From Actinomycetota bacterium (GTDB taxonomy: Bacteria > Actinomycetota > CADDZG01 > WHSQ01), in the NCBI GenBank assembly GCA_009377815.1, contig WHTI01000009.1, forward strand, positions 1-51,472: a DNA stretch of 51,472 nucleotides. Reading direction: 5' to 3'. Positions 1 to 8,522 of this stretch are shown piece after piece. A model generated the notes under the pieces. It worked only from the letters and a program-made list of their open reading frames with translations. It ran no database searches and had not been told where the DNA came from. Numbering within the stretch: position 1 is the first letter of the stretch; the number at the start of each line of letters is the position of its first letter. The translations under genes were made by a program, and so were the position numbers.

Positions 1-536
1 ACCACGATCCACGGCTTGAGCGTCAGCGGTCCGTAGCCCCGCAGGATCTTCTGCTGCTCGTCGTCGAAGCCGGCGTCCCGGAGCGGCTGTTCGTTCTCGA
101 GCATCTCGTGGCAGCGTTCGAGGATGTCGACCTCGGCCTTGACCTCAGGCTGGCTGCGCGCTCGCTTGCGTGCCTTGTCGAGTCCGCTCTCGATGTTGGC
201 GAGGTCGGCGAGGATCAGCTCGGCCTCGACCCCGGATAGTTCGCTCTCCGGCTTGGCATCAGGGCCGAAGGCACGTACGACGATGCACAGAGCATCGGTC
301 TGCCGGAACTCGGCGATCCCCTGAGCGGTCAGGCCCCCGGGCACGTCGACGAACCGCACCTTGGCGGCCACGACCTTCTTCGAGTTCTCCATGCCGGAGA
401 GGATTCCGAGGCGCTCGTCGGGGACGTCGACGACGGCCTGGTTCGACCGCCCACCGACGGAACCGGTCCGGGTCAGTGCGGTGAATAGCGTGGACTTGCC
501 CGAGTAAGGCAGCCCGACGATCCCGATGTCCTTCAT
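1..536 (-). CDS. ychF: Obg-like P-loop ATPase YchF, N-terminal part (runs off the window)
   Basis: The ATG is at 534-536 on the minus strand, preceded by a good AGGAGG ribosome binding site; the 3' end lies outside the window. Translation begins MKDIGIVGLPYSGKSTLFTA, a Walker A motif (GLPYSGKST, residues 8-16). The switch region FVDVPGG and the stretch TDALCIVVRAF fit the YchF/Ola1 branch of the Obg family, as does LTLKPW near the window edge, which begins the domain after the helical insert. The family consists of ATP-hydrolysing ribosome-associated proteins. It departs from the textbook YchF P-loop (GLPNVGKST) by YS for NV. About 178 of roughly 360 residues are present. Confidence 0.85.
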   Translation of the reverse strand, partial: MKDIGIVGLPYSGKSTLFTALTRTGSVGGRSNQAVVDVPDERLGILSGMENSKKVVAAKVRFVDVPGGLTAQGIAEFRQTDALCIVVRAFGPDAKPESELSGVEAELILADLANIESGLDKARKRARSQPEVKAEVDILERCHEMLENEQPLRDAGFDDEQQKILRGYGPLTLKPWIV

Positions 537-581
537 CTGAAGATCCTCCTGGGTCAGTGATGGAGGTTAGCCTGCCCCTTC

Positions 582-1358
582 ATGGACACGGGACTCAGGG
601 GCAAGGGCGTCCTGGTCACCGGCGCCGGAGGCGGCATCGGTGGAGCTGTGGCGCGAGCGTTCGCCGCCGAGGGAGCGAAGGTCGGGATCCACTACCGCTC
701 CAGCAAGGAACGAGCCGAGCAGGTCGCCGCCGAGACCGGCGGGGTTCCGCTGCAGGCGGATCTCACCAACGAGGCCGAGGTCGACGCCCTGATTCCCGCC
801 GCCGTCGATGCCCTCGGTCGTCTCGACGTCCTGGTCGCTAACGCCGGGATGTGGCCGTCGGCCGACGAACCATTGTGGGAGATGTCGCTCGAGCGCTGGA
901 GGAACACACTCGACGCCAACCTCACCAGCGTGTTCCTCTCCTGCCGGGCGTTCCTCCGCCACGTGGCGACGACCGGCACCGGCAACATCGTTCTGGTCGG
1001 CTCGACCGCGGGTCTTATCGGTGAGGCCGGACACGCGGACTACTCCAGCGCCAAATCCGCATTCGTCACCGGACTGGCACGGTCGTTGAAGAACGAGATC
1101 GTGAGGATCGCGCCCGAGGGCAGAGTCAACGTCGTGTGCCCAGGCTGGACCAGAACCGACATGGCCCGGGAGGCACTGGCCGACCCCGACTTCGTCCCGC
1201 GCATCACGCGAACCGCGGCGATGCAGAAGATCGGCGATGCCGAGGATGTCGCCAACGTCATCGTTGCCCTCGCCTCGGATGTGATCTCGGGGCACGTCAC
1301 CGGAGAGGTGATCACCGTCGCCGGGGGCATGGAAGGTCGCGTCCTCCACGAGCTCTGA
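582..1358 (+). CDS. SDR family oxidoreductase
   Basis: This 258-residue protein is a classical short-chain dehydrogenase/reductase. The cofactor motif TGAGGGIG is at 13-20, NAG at 87-89, and the catalytic Ser141, Tyr154 and Lys158 (YSSAK) are all present. The C-terminus (SGHVTGEVITVAGGM) is typical of FabG-like enzymes that oxidise or reduce a hydroxyl/keto group with NAD(P). The substrate cannot be read from the sequence. It is divergent from ychF with about 45 bp between starts, so the two may share a promoter region. It ends near an inverted repeat at 1382-1410. Confidence 0.85.
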   Translation: MDTGLRGKGVLVTGAGGGIGGAVARAFAAEGAKVGIHYRSSKERAEQVAAETGGVPLQADLTNEAEVDALIPAAVDALGRLDVLVANAGMWPSADEPLWEMSLERWRNTLDANLTSVFLSCRAFLRHVATTGTGNIVLVGSTAGLIGEAGHADYSSAKSAFVTGLARSLKNEIVRIAPEGRVNVVCPGWTRTDMAREALADPDFVPRITRTAAMQKIGDAEDVANVIVALASDVISGHVTGEVITVAGGMEGRVLHEL

Positions 1359-1381
1359 AGACCCTTGAACTCGCCCTGCGA

Positions 1382-1410
1382 GAGGCACTGCACACTGCCT
1401 GAAGTGCCTC
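1382..1410. terminator. Possible bidirectional terminator
   Basis: Perfect 8-bp arms GAGGCACT (1382-1389) and AGTGCCTC (1403-1410) enclose a 13-nt loop between the convergent SDR gene and the merR remnant. There is no clear T-tract, so this is a moderate call. Confidence 0.4.
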
Positions 1411-1437
1411 CCCCGCGCGTCCTGAGTCGGCGCCTAT

Positions 1438-1791
1438 TCAACCGATCGATCCCCGCCCCGCGGCGAAGCGGCAACGACCCGACCGGCAATCCTTGAGTAC
1501 GCTCACGATCTCACGACGGGTCCGGCGGAGCTCTTTCAGCTTCGCGTCGATCCGGTCGAGGACGGATTCCATCCGCCACATCTCACTCTCACAGTCGACG
1601 TTTCCGCTCTCGAACGAATGAAGAGCGCCGTTGATCTCGTCGAGCGTAAAGCCGAGGGCCTGGAGCGACTTCGCGAGACGGATCCGCTCCACTGCCCCGT
1701 CCGTGTAGGTGCGGTAGCCCGAAGGCTGTCGCGGCGGCGGCGGAAGGATCCCCCGGCGCTCGTAGGGAGGAACGATGGCAATCGAATCCAA
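1438..1791 (-). CDS. MerR-family regulator lacking its N-terminal helix-turn-helix (probable remnant)
   Basis: From residue 9 onward the protein reads as a MerR regulator: YERRGILPPPPRQPSGYR is the second helix and wing of the winged-HTH domain, followed by a long dimerisation helix and Cys residues (VDCES, then DCRSGRC) placed like the metal ligands of metal-sensing MerR proteins. The first 15-20 residues that form the recognition HTH in every MerR protein are absent. Upstream of the Tyr codon (1762-1764) the frame has no resemblance to that motif and instead overlaps the 5' end of the divergent gene at 1775. This suggests a deletion or rearrangement that fused the truncated merR to its neighbour. 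It could still be expressed but should not bind DNA normally. Confidence 0.6.
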   Translation of the reverse strand: MDSIAIVPPYERRGILPPPPRQPSGYRTYTDGAVERIRLAKSLQALGFTLDEINGALHSFESGNVDCESEMWRMESVLDRIDAKLKELRRTRREIVSVLKDCRSGRCRFAAGRGSIG

Positions 1792-2140
1792 GCCTCTGGT
1801 CTGCGACCTCAGCCTGCTGTCAGGATCCGAGCGAGATCGTTTGATGGAATTGTCAGACGAACTCTTCGGCGGAGCCCAGGAGGTCCGTAAGCTGTCCGAC
1901 GGCTATGAATTCCGGTACCGCGACGCCTCTGGAGAATTGATCGCCAAGCTGGCGCAATGGATCTCTTTGGACCGCCAGTGCTGCTCCTTTCTGAAGCACG
2001 GGATCTTCACGGAGCCACACCGAGACCACGCCTGGCTTCATCTGACCGGCCCGGAGGGGGCCAGAGAGAGCATCGCGGCCGATGTCGAAAGGCTATTGCC
2101 CGGCGATGTCGCGCTGGATGACCTTCGCATTACCGACTAA
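1775..2140 (+). CDS. Small Cys-containing protein of a family often found beside merR genes
   Basis: This 121-residue soluble protein has a conserved-looking core LDRQCCSFLKHGIF (about residues 66-79) and HLTGPEGARE. The CC-x-FL pattern and the LTGP turn match, from memory, small proteins encoded next to MerR regulators of metal resistance; the biochemical role is unknown and I infer none beyond possible metal binding by the Cys pair. It is divergent from the merR remnant and overlaps its reading frame by 17 bp. The ATG at 1775 follows GGGAGGAACG, a good ribosome binding site. It is convergent with the nitroreductase gene, 5 bp apart. Confidence 0.55.
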   Translation: MAIESKPLVCDLSLLSGSERDRLMELSDELFGGAQEVRKLSDGYEFRYRDASGELIAKLAQWISLDRQCCSFLKHGIFTEPHRDHAWLHLTGPEGARESIAADVERLLPGDVALDDLRITD

Positions 2141-2145
2141 CGGGG

Positions 2146-2739
2146 TTACCAGCCTCCGTAGTGGACGATGTCCTTGAGCGGACGACGGCCGCGGGTCAGG
2201 ATCGATCCCCTGCGACGTTCTTCAGTGCTTGGATAACCGAGGGCCACGCCGCCGATCGCGCGGAAACCTTCGGGGACTCCGAGCCATCGGGAGAGTTCGT
2301 CTCCGCCCTGGAAGATCCCGAAGAACCACCCTGCGATGCCTTCGTCGACCGCGGCGAGCAGCATGAGCATCACGCCCATGCCGGCATCGATGTCCCAGTA
2401 AGGGATCGGCCAACCCTCCTCGGTCCCCATCCCGAACTCGCGCTTGTCGGGCTGCGAGTAGCGCTCGAGGTAATGGGGCTTGCCCGAATAGGGGATAACC
2501 ACTACTGGGGGATCCCCCTCAGTTCCACCGCGCTTCCGGCTCTGGGGGTCGGTCAATTCCCAGAAGGTGTTGAGCTGGGCGGGGTCGTCGAGCACCACCA
2601 GCTCGAGCCCCTGGGCGAAGCCCGCCGAGGGGGAGTGCTGAGCGGTCTCGAGGATCGAGATCAGGACCTCGTCGGGGATCTTGTCGGGCGCGAAGTGACG
2701 AACCATCTTTCGGCGGCGAACAGCATCCTGAAACTCCAC
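2146..2739 (-). CDS. Nitroreductase family protein
   Basis: This 197-residue protein belongs to the FMN-dependent nitroreductase fold. The N-terminal RRRKMVRHFAPDKIPDEVL carries the usual R-R-x-x-R-x-F phosphate-binding pattern; ETAQHSPSAGFAQ and the late IGGVALGYP are family hallmarks. These enzymes reduce nitro groups, quinones or flavins with NAD(P)H. The substrate is unknown. It lies 2 bp downstream of the arginase stop codon on the same strand, so the two are almost certainly co-transcribed. Confidence 0.8.
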   Translation of the reverse strand: MEFQDAVRRRKMVRHFAPDKIPDEVLISILETAQHSPSAGFAQGLELVVLDDPAQLNTFWELTDPQSRKRGGTEGDPPVVVIPYSGKPHYLERYSQPDKREFGMGTEEGWPIPYWDIDAGMGVMLMLLAAVDEGIAGWFFGIFQGGDELSRWLGVPEGFRAIGGVALGYPSTEERRRGSILTRGRRPLKDIVHYGGW

Positions 2740-2741
2740 GA

Positions 2742-3656
2742 CTACAGGATAGTGGCGCCCATGGCGCTGGCCACCAGTTCCACGGCAAGTGACCCGGTGA
2801 CGTTCCTGACATCGAGGATGGGATTGACCTCCACGACCTCCATCGAAGTGAGCACTCCACGCTCGGCCACGAGTTCCATGGCGAGGTGGGCCTCCCTATA
2901 GGAGAGGCCGCCCATCACCGGCGTGCCGACCCCCGGAGCGATCTCGGGATCGCACGAGTCGACATCGAACGAGACATGGAAGAAGCCGTCGCCTTCGGCG
3001 ATCTCGATCGCCTCTCGCATGATGGCCGCTATCCCCCGCCGGTCGATGTCGGTCATCGTGAACGCGTGGATGCCTCGCTCCCGGACGAGATCCTTTTCCC
3101 CTTGATCGAGATCGCGGGTGCCGACCAAGGCGACACGCTCTGGATCCACCCACGGGCTTGGGGCAAAGCCTTGGACCTCGAAGTCGCAAGCACCGAGAGC
3201 GGCCGCGAGCGGCATACCGTGGACGTTGCCGCTGGGAGATGTCTCCGGGCGATTCATGTCACCGTGCGCGTCGACCCAGACCAGACCGCCGGTGCCGAAC
3301 GCCTGATGTAGGCCGGCCAGGGTTCCCATCGCTATGGAGTGATCGCCGCCAAGGACGATAGGCGTGGAGTCGTTCTCGAGCTCCTTCTTGACGCGCGCTG
3401 CTATCTGCGAGCAAGCCGCGAGGATCGTCGGGAGGTAGCGGGCATGCGGGTTCTCGACGTGTGCGATCTCGGGGATCTCAACGATCACATCCCCCTCATC
3501 CGACACCTCAAGTCCGAGGCCGACCAGTCGCTGTTCGAGTCCCGAGTACCGGATCGCGCTGGGACCCATGTCAACGCCCCGTCGGGACTGCCCGAGGTCG
3601 AGCGCGGCGCCGATGATCCCGACCTTCTTGCCGTGTGCAGCGTGGGTTTGTTCCAT
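2742..3656 (-). CDS. rocF: Arginase / ureohydrolase
   Basis: This 304-residue protein has all manganese-binding signatures of the ureohydrolase superfamily: GGDHS (103-107), DAHGD (129-133) and DVDSCDP (231-237). The overall length and the SPSGNVHGMPL substrate loop fit arginase, which hydrolyses arginine to ornithine and urea, better than agmatinase. The start at 3656 faces the start of the next SDR gene (3671) only 14 bp away, so each promoter must lie within or over the other gene; neither start has an obvious Shine-Dalgarno sequence. It heads a two-gene unit with the nitroreductase. Confidence 0.88.
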   Translation of the reverse strand: MEQTHAAHGKKVGIIGAALDLGQSRRGVDMGPSAIRYSGLEQRLVGLGLEVSDEGDVIVEIPEIAHVENPHARYLPTILAACSQIAARVKKELENDSTPIVLGGDHSIAMGTLAGLHQAFGTGGLVWVDAHGDMNRPETSPSGNVHGMPLAAALGACDFEVQGFAPSPWVDPERVALVGTRDLDQGEKDLVRERGIHAFTMTDIDRRGIAAIMREAIEIAEGDGFFHVSFDVDSCDPEIAPGVGTPVMGGLSYREAHLAMELVAERGVLTSMEVVEVNPILDVRNVTGSLAVELVASAMGATIL

Positions 3657-3670
3657 GCAACGATGGTCGC

Positions 3671-4405
3671 ATGGCGACGACCAGAGGGATAGCCGTCATC
3701 ACCGGAGCCTCCGCCGGGATCGGGGAAGCGACCGCAGAGAGGCTCGCTGAAGGGGGGTATTCGCTCGTTCTCGGGGCTCGCAGGGTCGATCGGCTCGCCG
3801 AGGTCGCCGCGGCAACCGGGGGCACCGCCCTGCCCCTCGATGTCACCGATCAGGGATCGGTCGACGCCTTCGCCGCTCAGATCGATCGCTGCGACGTCCT
3901 CGTCAACAACGCAGGACTGGCCTCCGGCCTCGAATCGATCGAGGAGCTTGACGAGAAGCGCGTCCGGACGATGTGGGAGACGAACGTCATGGGGCTGATC
4001 CGCGTAACCCAAGCCCTGATGCCCCAGATCAAGGGATCCGTCGGCCACATCGTCAACGTCGGCTCGATAGCCGGGTTCGAGATATATCCCGGAGGCGGCG
4101 GCTACACCGCCTCGAAGCATGCCGTTCGCGCCCTAACGAAGACCCTCCGACTCGAGCTCCTGGGAACCGGCGTGCGCGTGACCGAGTTGGTCCCCGGCAT
4201 GGTCGAGACCGAGTTCTCCCTGGTCCGATTCGATGGCGACGCCGAGAAGGCGAAGAAGCCCTACGAGGGGGTCCATCCCCTGAGCGGAGCAGACGTCGCG
4301 GACTGCATCGCGTGGGCGGTCACGAGGCCCCCCCACGTCGACATCGACGAGATCGTCGTGAGACCGGTCGCGCAAGCGACCGCCCGGGACATCGCCCGCG
4401 ACTAA
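3671..4405 (+). CDS. SDR family oxidoreductase, YdfG-like
   Basis: This 244-residue short-chain dehydrogenase has TGASAGIG (11-18), NNAG (79-82), and catalytic Ser132, Tyr145 and Lys149. The tail, with VRFDGDAEKAKKPYEG and HVDIDEIVVRPVAQA, closely follows the layout of YdfG-type NADP-dependent 3-hydroxy acid (serine, 3-hydroxypropionate) dehydrogenases, so that activity is the best guess. I chose the ATG at 3671 because the longer frame from 3635 would overlap the divergent arginase start and adds no homologous residues. Confidence 0.83.
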   Translation: MATTRGIAVITGASAGIGEATAERLAEGGYSLVLGARRVDRLAEVAAATGGTALPLDVTDQGSVDAFAAQIDRCDVLVNNAGLASGLESIEELDEKRVRTMWETNVMGLIRVTQALMPQIKGSVGHIVNVGSIAGFEIYPGGGGYTASKHAVRALTKTLRLELLGTGVRVTELVPGMVETEFSLVRFDGDAEKAKKPYEGVHPLSGADVADCIAWAVTRPPHVDIDEIVVRPVAQATARDIARD

Positions 4406-4419
4406 TGCTTCCGGGACAT

Positions 4420-5409
4420 CTACGGCGGTATGTTCGGCGTATCCCCCGCAAGCGTGTGGCCCTCTTTCGGCGCGATCTTGAACGACAGGAACGCGGTTAG
4501 GGCCAGGACCCCGATGATCACCGACAGCGATATCCAGATCGCGAAGTGGAAGTCGACTGCCTCAAGCAACATCTTGACGCCGACGAACGCAAGGATGATC
4601 GCAAGCCCGTACTTCAAGAGGTGCAGTTTGTTCATCGATCCTGCGAGCAGGAAGTAAAGCGCCCGGAGTCCGAGGATCGCGAAGACATTCGAGGTCAACA
4701 CGATGAACGGATCGCGCGTCACGGAGAAGATCGCAGGGATCGAGTCGACGGCGAACACGATGTCGGTCACCTCGATGAATATCAGCGTGATCAACAGTGG
4801 CGTGGCTGCACGTACGCCGTTCTCCATCGTGAAGAGCTTCTGGCCGTCGAACTCGGTCGTTGTGCGGAGTCTCTTGCGCGCGAACTTGAGCACCGGGTTG
4901 TTCTCGGGATGGACCTCCTCGTTACCGAACGCGATGCGGAACGCCGTGAAGATCAGGAAGGCGCCGAAGATGTAGATGACCCACTCGAAATTGTTGATGA
5001 GGGCGGTCCCCGCGAGGATGAAGATGCCCCTGAAGATCATCGCCCCGAGGATCCCGTAGAACAGAACCTGGTGCTGGAACGCGAGTGGGACCTGGAAGTA
5101 GCTGAAGATCAGCACGAACACGAACATGTTGTCGACCGACAGCGAGTACTCGATCAGGTAGCCCGCGAAGAACTCACCGCCTGCCGTTCCTCCCTGGAAG
5201 ACCCATATCCCGATCCCGAAGATGAGCGCCAGGGAAACCCAGACAGTCACCCACGCCCCGGACTCCTTCAGGGTTGGGGTGTGCGCCTCGGTGTGGAAGA
5301 ACTTGAGGTCGACGAGCAGCATCGCGATGACGAACCCGATGAAGATCACGAAGGCCCACCAGGGCATGTCGTGGGTGGTTGATGCGGCTTCGGCCGCGCT
5401 GAGTATCAA
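4420..5409 (-). CDS. TerC/Alx-family integral membrane protein
   Basis: This multi-pass membrane protein has the TerC-family signatures SLSVDNMFVFVLIF and EVTDIVFAVDSIPAIF, each carrying acidic residues inside membrane helices. The family (TerC, Alx) is tied to tellurite resistance and to Mn/metal ion export in some bacteria. I place the start at a TTG (5409-5407) that overlaps the TGA of the upstream aldo/keto reductase, with GGAG about 8 bases before it; an ATG at 5367 is an alternative without a ribosome binding site. The overlap implies translational coupling. Length is about 329 residues with eight or nine predicted membrane segments. Confidence 0.83.
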   Translation of the reverse strand: MILSAAEAASTTHDMPWWAFVIFIGFVIAMLLVDLKFFHTEAHTPTLKESGAWVTVWVSLALIFGIGIWVFQGGTAGGEFFAGYLIEYSLSVDNMFVFVLIFSYFQVPLAFQHQVLFYGILGAMIFRGIFILAGTALINNFEWVIYIFGAFLIFTAFRIAFGNEEVHPENNPVLKFARKRLRTTTEFDGQKLFTMENGVRAATPLLITLIFIEVTDIVFAVDSIPAIFSVTRDPFIVLTSNVFAILGLRALYFLLAGSMNKLHLLKYGLAIILAFVGVKMLLEAVDFHFAIWISLSVIIGVLALTAFLSFKIAPKEGHTLAGDTPNIPP

Positions 5410-6356
5410 TCGGACTCCAGGATCTCTTCGATCTCGGCCAGCGTACCCGCATCGAGATCCACGTCTCCGGCCCCCGAGTTCTCCGCAACGTGCTCGGGGG
5501 AACGGGAGCCGGCGATCGCCGCGGTCCCGCCTTCCTGATGGAACACCCAAGCCAGAGCCAGTTGCGACAGCTTGATCCCCAGGCGTTCGGCGACCGGCTT
5601 CAGGCGATCAACGATCGCGAGGTTCCTCTCGAGCTTTCCGGGAACGAACAGCCAGTCGTAACCGCGCATCCCGTGCCCGCCGCCGCGCCAGTCGTCCTCG
5701 CCGAACTCGGTGTCCTTCGTGATTGTCCCGGTAAGGAGTCCATAGCCAAGCGGACCGTAGGAGATGGTTCCGGTCCCGTTCTCCTTGCAGAAGGGGAACA
5801 GATCGAAGCGACCCTTCCTCAACAGCATCGAGAACGGCGGCTGGAGTGAATCGACGTGCCGGATCTTCTCGCAGCGCGCGATCTGGTCGGCGTCGTAGTT
5901 GGAGACGCCGATGTGCTTCACGAGACCGTCATCGACCAACTGAGCCATCGCGGTCCAGGTCTCTTCGACCTCGATGCTCGGGTCGGGCCAGTGAAGCTGG
6001 TAGAGGTCGATGGTGTCGCGGTCCAGCCGCTTCAGCGAGGCTTCGGCTGCGGCTCTCACCCCGGCCTTGTCGAAGCCACTGCCGGCAGGCTCGGGGCCGA
6101 CCTTCGTGAAGATCAGGACGTCGTCGCGGCCCTTGAGGGCCTCGCCGACCAACTCCTCCGACCGACCGCTCCCGTAGACCTCCGCCGTATCGATCCAGTT
6201 CGAGCCGTTGTCGATCGCTGTCTGCATCGCCTTGATCGTCTGCTCGTCGGGAGGGTTCGGTCCCCATCCCTTCCCCCCGGCCTCCCACGCGCCGAAGCCC
6301 ACCACCGATATATCGGGGCCTTGGGAGCCGAGTGTCCTCATCTTCATCTGGAGCAC
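5406..6356 (-). CDS. Aldo/keto reductase
   Basis: This 316-residue protein carries the catalytic tetrad of the aldo/keto reductase superfamily: Asp56, Tyr61 (WIDTAEVYGSGRSEE), Lys85 (FTKVG) and His122 (QLHWPDP). The late AWVFHQEGGTAAIAGSRSPEHV is the NADPH-binding region. It probably reduces aldehydes or ketones with NADPH; the substrate is unknown. The GTG start at 6356 has internal ATG alternatives at 6347 and 6341; an AGAGGA stretch sits about 11 bases before 6347, which may be the true start. It sits between the PPOX-fold gene and the TerC gene in one operon. Confidence 0.85.
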   Translation of the reverse strand: MLQMKMRTLGSQGPDISVVGFGAWEAGGKGWGPNPPDEQTIKAMQTAIDNGSNWIDTAEVYGSGRSEELVGEALKGRDDVLIFTKVGPEPAGSGFDKAGVRAAAEASLKRLDRDTIDLYQLHWPDPSIEVEETWTAMAQLVDDGLVKHIGVSNYDADQIARCEKIRHVDSLQPPFSMLLRKGRFDLFPFCKENGTGTISYGPLGYGLLTGTITKDTEFGEDDWRGGGHGMRGYDWLFVPGKLERNLAIVDRLKPVAERLGIKLSQLALAWVFHQEGGTAAIAGSRSPEHVAENSGAGDVDLDAGTLAEIEEILESD

Positions 6357-6369
6357 CGTCCTCTAGTGG

Positions 6370-6807
6370 TCACTGCTGGCCGAGGTCCCAGGAAGTCACT
6401 CGGTCGAAGGGAAGTATCAGGCCCACGCGCTTATAGGACTGACGTTCGATCTCGAACCTCGGACCGTCCTCGTACGAGATGCCCGTTCTAGGGGCCACGT
6501 AACGCTCGAACAGAGCCCGGCCGATCAGCGCGATCTCGTCCGTATCCTCCACCAACTCGATGCGGCCGCGCACCATGACCCCTCGGAGCTCCTCATAAGC
6601 GGTACCGGTTTCAACCACCGCCGATGCCCTGGGATCCCGGCGCACGTTGAGTACCTTTTGTGACTTCCCGTAGCTCCACATCCGGAGGGATGACTCACCG
6701 GGCACGAACCACATCGCCGACGAGTGGGGCCAGCCGTCGGCCTCGAGGGTGGTCAGGACGCAGTTGCGGGTTTCGGCGAGGAACCCCGCTATCTCCCCGG
6801 GGGTCAT
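6370..6807 (-). CDS. Pyridoxamine 5'-phosphate oxidase-fold flavin/F420-binding protein
   Basis: This roughly 145-residue protein has the split beta-barrel of the PPOX/FDOR superfamily: VLTTLEADGWPHSSAMWFV near the N-terminus, KVLNVRRDPRASAVVE in the middle and VMVRGRIELVEDTDE after it. Members bind FMN, FAD, heme or F420. In actinobacteria the stand-alone proteins of this size are often F420-dependent, but that is inference. I take ATG 6807, which has an AAGAGA stretch 8 bases upstream, instead of the GTG at 6831. It is the first gene of a minus-strand operon and is divergent from the acyl-CoA synthetase. Confidence 0.75.
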   Translation of the reverse strand: MTPGEIAGFLAETRNCVLTTLEADGWPHSSAMWFVPGESSLRMWSYGKSQKVLNVRRDPRASAVVETGTAYEELRGVMVRGRIELVEDTDEIALIGRALFERYVAPRTGISYEDGPRFEIERQSYKRVGLILPFDRVTSWDLGQQ

Positions 6808-6842
6808 CGAGACATCTCTTCGAGGGCTCACTACCCGAGCCT

Positions 6843-8522
6843 ATGTGGGTACTCTCCCTCCATGCATCCCGCCAGGCATCACGCACGATCGTGAGCGCGT
6901 TCAACGGGCTCCGAACCCTCGCCGACATCGCTCGGCCGCAGACCCTGCGGGCCCTCAAGGGTGCCGGCACCTTCTCGCCCATGAGTCCGGTGGCGATCAC
7001 TTCAGCACTTCCGTGGCTCCTAGGCAGAGGCCCGTCGTTGGGGATCCTGGCTCAGATGAACGCAGTAGCGCTCGGCCGCAAGACCGCGATCCATGATCGC
7101 TCCGGTTCGATGACGTTCGGAGAACTGGATCGCATGACGAACCGGATCGCCGGCGCACTGGCGGGGGCTGGGGTCGAGCCAGGAGACCCGGTGGCCATGC
7201 TTCTCAGGAACGGCCGCGAGATGGCCGCGGTGATCCTCGCCTGCCAGAAGGCGGGATTCGTCGCCTGCCCCATGAACACGTGGGGCAAGACGACCGAACT
7301 CAAAGCGACGCTCGCGAATGCATCGGCCAAGGTCGTCTTCTACGACACGAAGCACTCCGAGCAGTTGGAGAAGGCTCTCACCGACGATGTCGGCCTCATC
7401 GCGATCGGCGACCCACTCGATGCCCTTGACGGGTCGATCCCCTTCGAGGAGTTCCTGGGCAACGGGACGGGTCGGCCCCCAGCCCCCTTCACCCTTCACC
7501 GGGGTTCGGCCAGGATCGTGATCCACACCTCGGGCACGACGGGGACGCCCAAGGGAGCGCAGCGGGACGCGGCCTCATCGGGATTGGGCCGCATGGCGGA
7601 GGTCCTCACGGTCGTTCCGTTCCGCCGAAGCGATGTCATCTTCTGTGTCTCGCCCCTGTTCCACTCCTTCGGACTCCTCACCTTCACGCTGGCGACCGCG
7701 CTCGGAGCGACGCTCATTCTTCCCGAACGCTTCGACGCCGAGGGTTCCCTGGAGGAGATCGAGGAACACTCGGCCACTGCCGCCTCCTTCGTGCCCGTGA
7801 TGATCAGACGCATCGTCGACCTCGACGATGAGTCGCGCGCTCGCCATGACGTGAGCAGTCTTCGGATCGTGTTGGCGAGCGGCTCCGCACTGTCCCCCGA
7901 TCTACGGGCGGCCGCTACCGGGGTCTTCGGCCCCGTCCTTTACGACCTCTACGGCTCGACGGAAGCGGGATGGGTCGCGATCGCCACCCCCCACGATATG
8001 GCCGAGGAGCCGAAGACGGTGGGGAAGCTGGTCCCCGGCACCGAGGTGATCCTCCTGTCGAAGGACGGCGAGCGGCTCCCTGCAGGCGAGATCGGCGAGA
8101 TCCATGTGAAGTCGGAGATGGTGTTCGAGGGATACACGTCCGGTGACAGCCGCCCGATCGTCGACGGCTACATCTCGATCGGTGACCTCGGCCGTATCGA
8201 TGAGCGGGGGTACGTCTTCGTCGAAGGGCGTTCCGACGACATGGTGGTCGTGGGAGGAGAGAACGTCTATCCGATCGAGGTCGAAGAGGTCATCGAAAGG
8301 CACCCCGCGGTCCGGGAGGCAGCGGTCATGGGGGCGGACGACCCCGAGCTGGGCCAGGTGATGGTCGCCTTCGTGGCCGGCGACGTGTCCGAAGACGAGA
8401 TCCTTGCCCACTGCTCTTCGGAGCTCGCGTCGTACAAGGTCCCCCGCAAGATAAAGGTGATGGACGAGCTTCCGCGGACCGCCACGGGGAAGATCCTCAA
8501 GCGCGAGCTCGACGATGCCTAA
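6843..8522 (+). CDS. AMP-binding acyl-CoA synthetase
   Basis: This 559-residue protein belongs to the ANL adenylating superfamily. The P-loop is TSGTTGTPKGA, motif YGSTEAG marks the acyl-adenylate site, GDLGRIDERGYVFVEGR is the hinge, and the catalytic lysine lies in TATGKILKREL at the C-terminus. The N-terminal region (TLRALKGAGTF, then AILDRSG-like sequence) is typical of actinobacterial fatty acyl-CoA synthetases, which activate an acid to its CoA thioester. The start at 6843 is the first ATG that keeps this N-terminus. The stop overlaps the next gene by 8 bp, so the two are coupled. The exact acid is not predictable. Confidence 0.85.
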   Translation: MWVLSLHASRQASRTIVSAFNGLRTLADIARPQTLRALKGAGTFSPMSPVAITSALPWLLGRGPSLGILAQMNAVALGRKTAIHDRSGSMTFGELDRMTNRIAGALAGAGVEPGDPVAMLLRNGREMAAVILACQKAGFVACPMNTWGKTTELKATLANASAKVVFYDTKHSEQLEKALTDDVGLIAIGDPLDALDGSIPFEEFLGNGTGRPPAPFTLHRGSARIVIHTSGTTGTPKGAQRDAASSGLGRMAEVLTVVPFRRSDVIFCVSPLFHSFGLLTFTLATALGATLILPERFDAEGSLEEIEEHSATAASFVPVMIRRIVDLDDESRARHDVSSLRIVLASGSALSPDLRAAATGVFGPVLYDLYGSTEAGWVAIATPHDMAEEPKTVGKLVPGTEVILLSKDGERLPAGEIGEIHVKSEMVFEGYTSGDSRPIVDGYISIGDLGRIDERGYVFVEGRSDDMVVVGGENVYPIEVEEVIERHPAVREAAVMGADDPELGQVMVAFVAGDVSEDEILAHCSSELASYKVPRKIKVMDELPRTATGKILKRELDDA

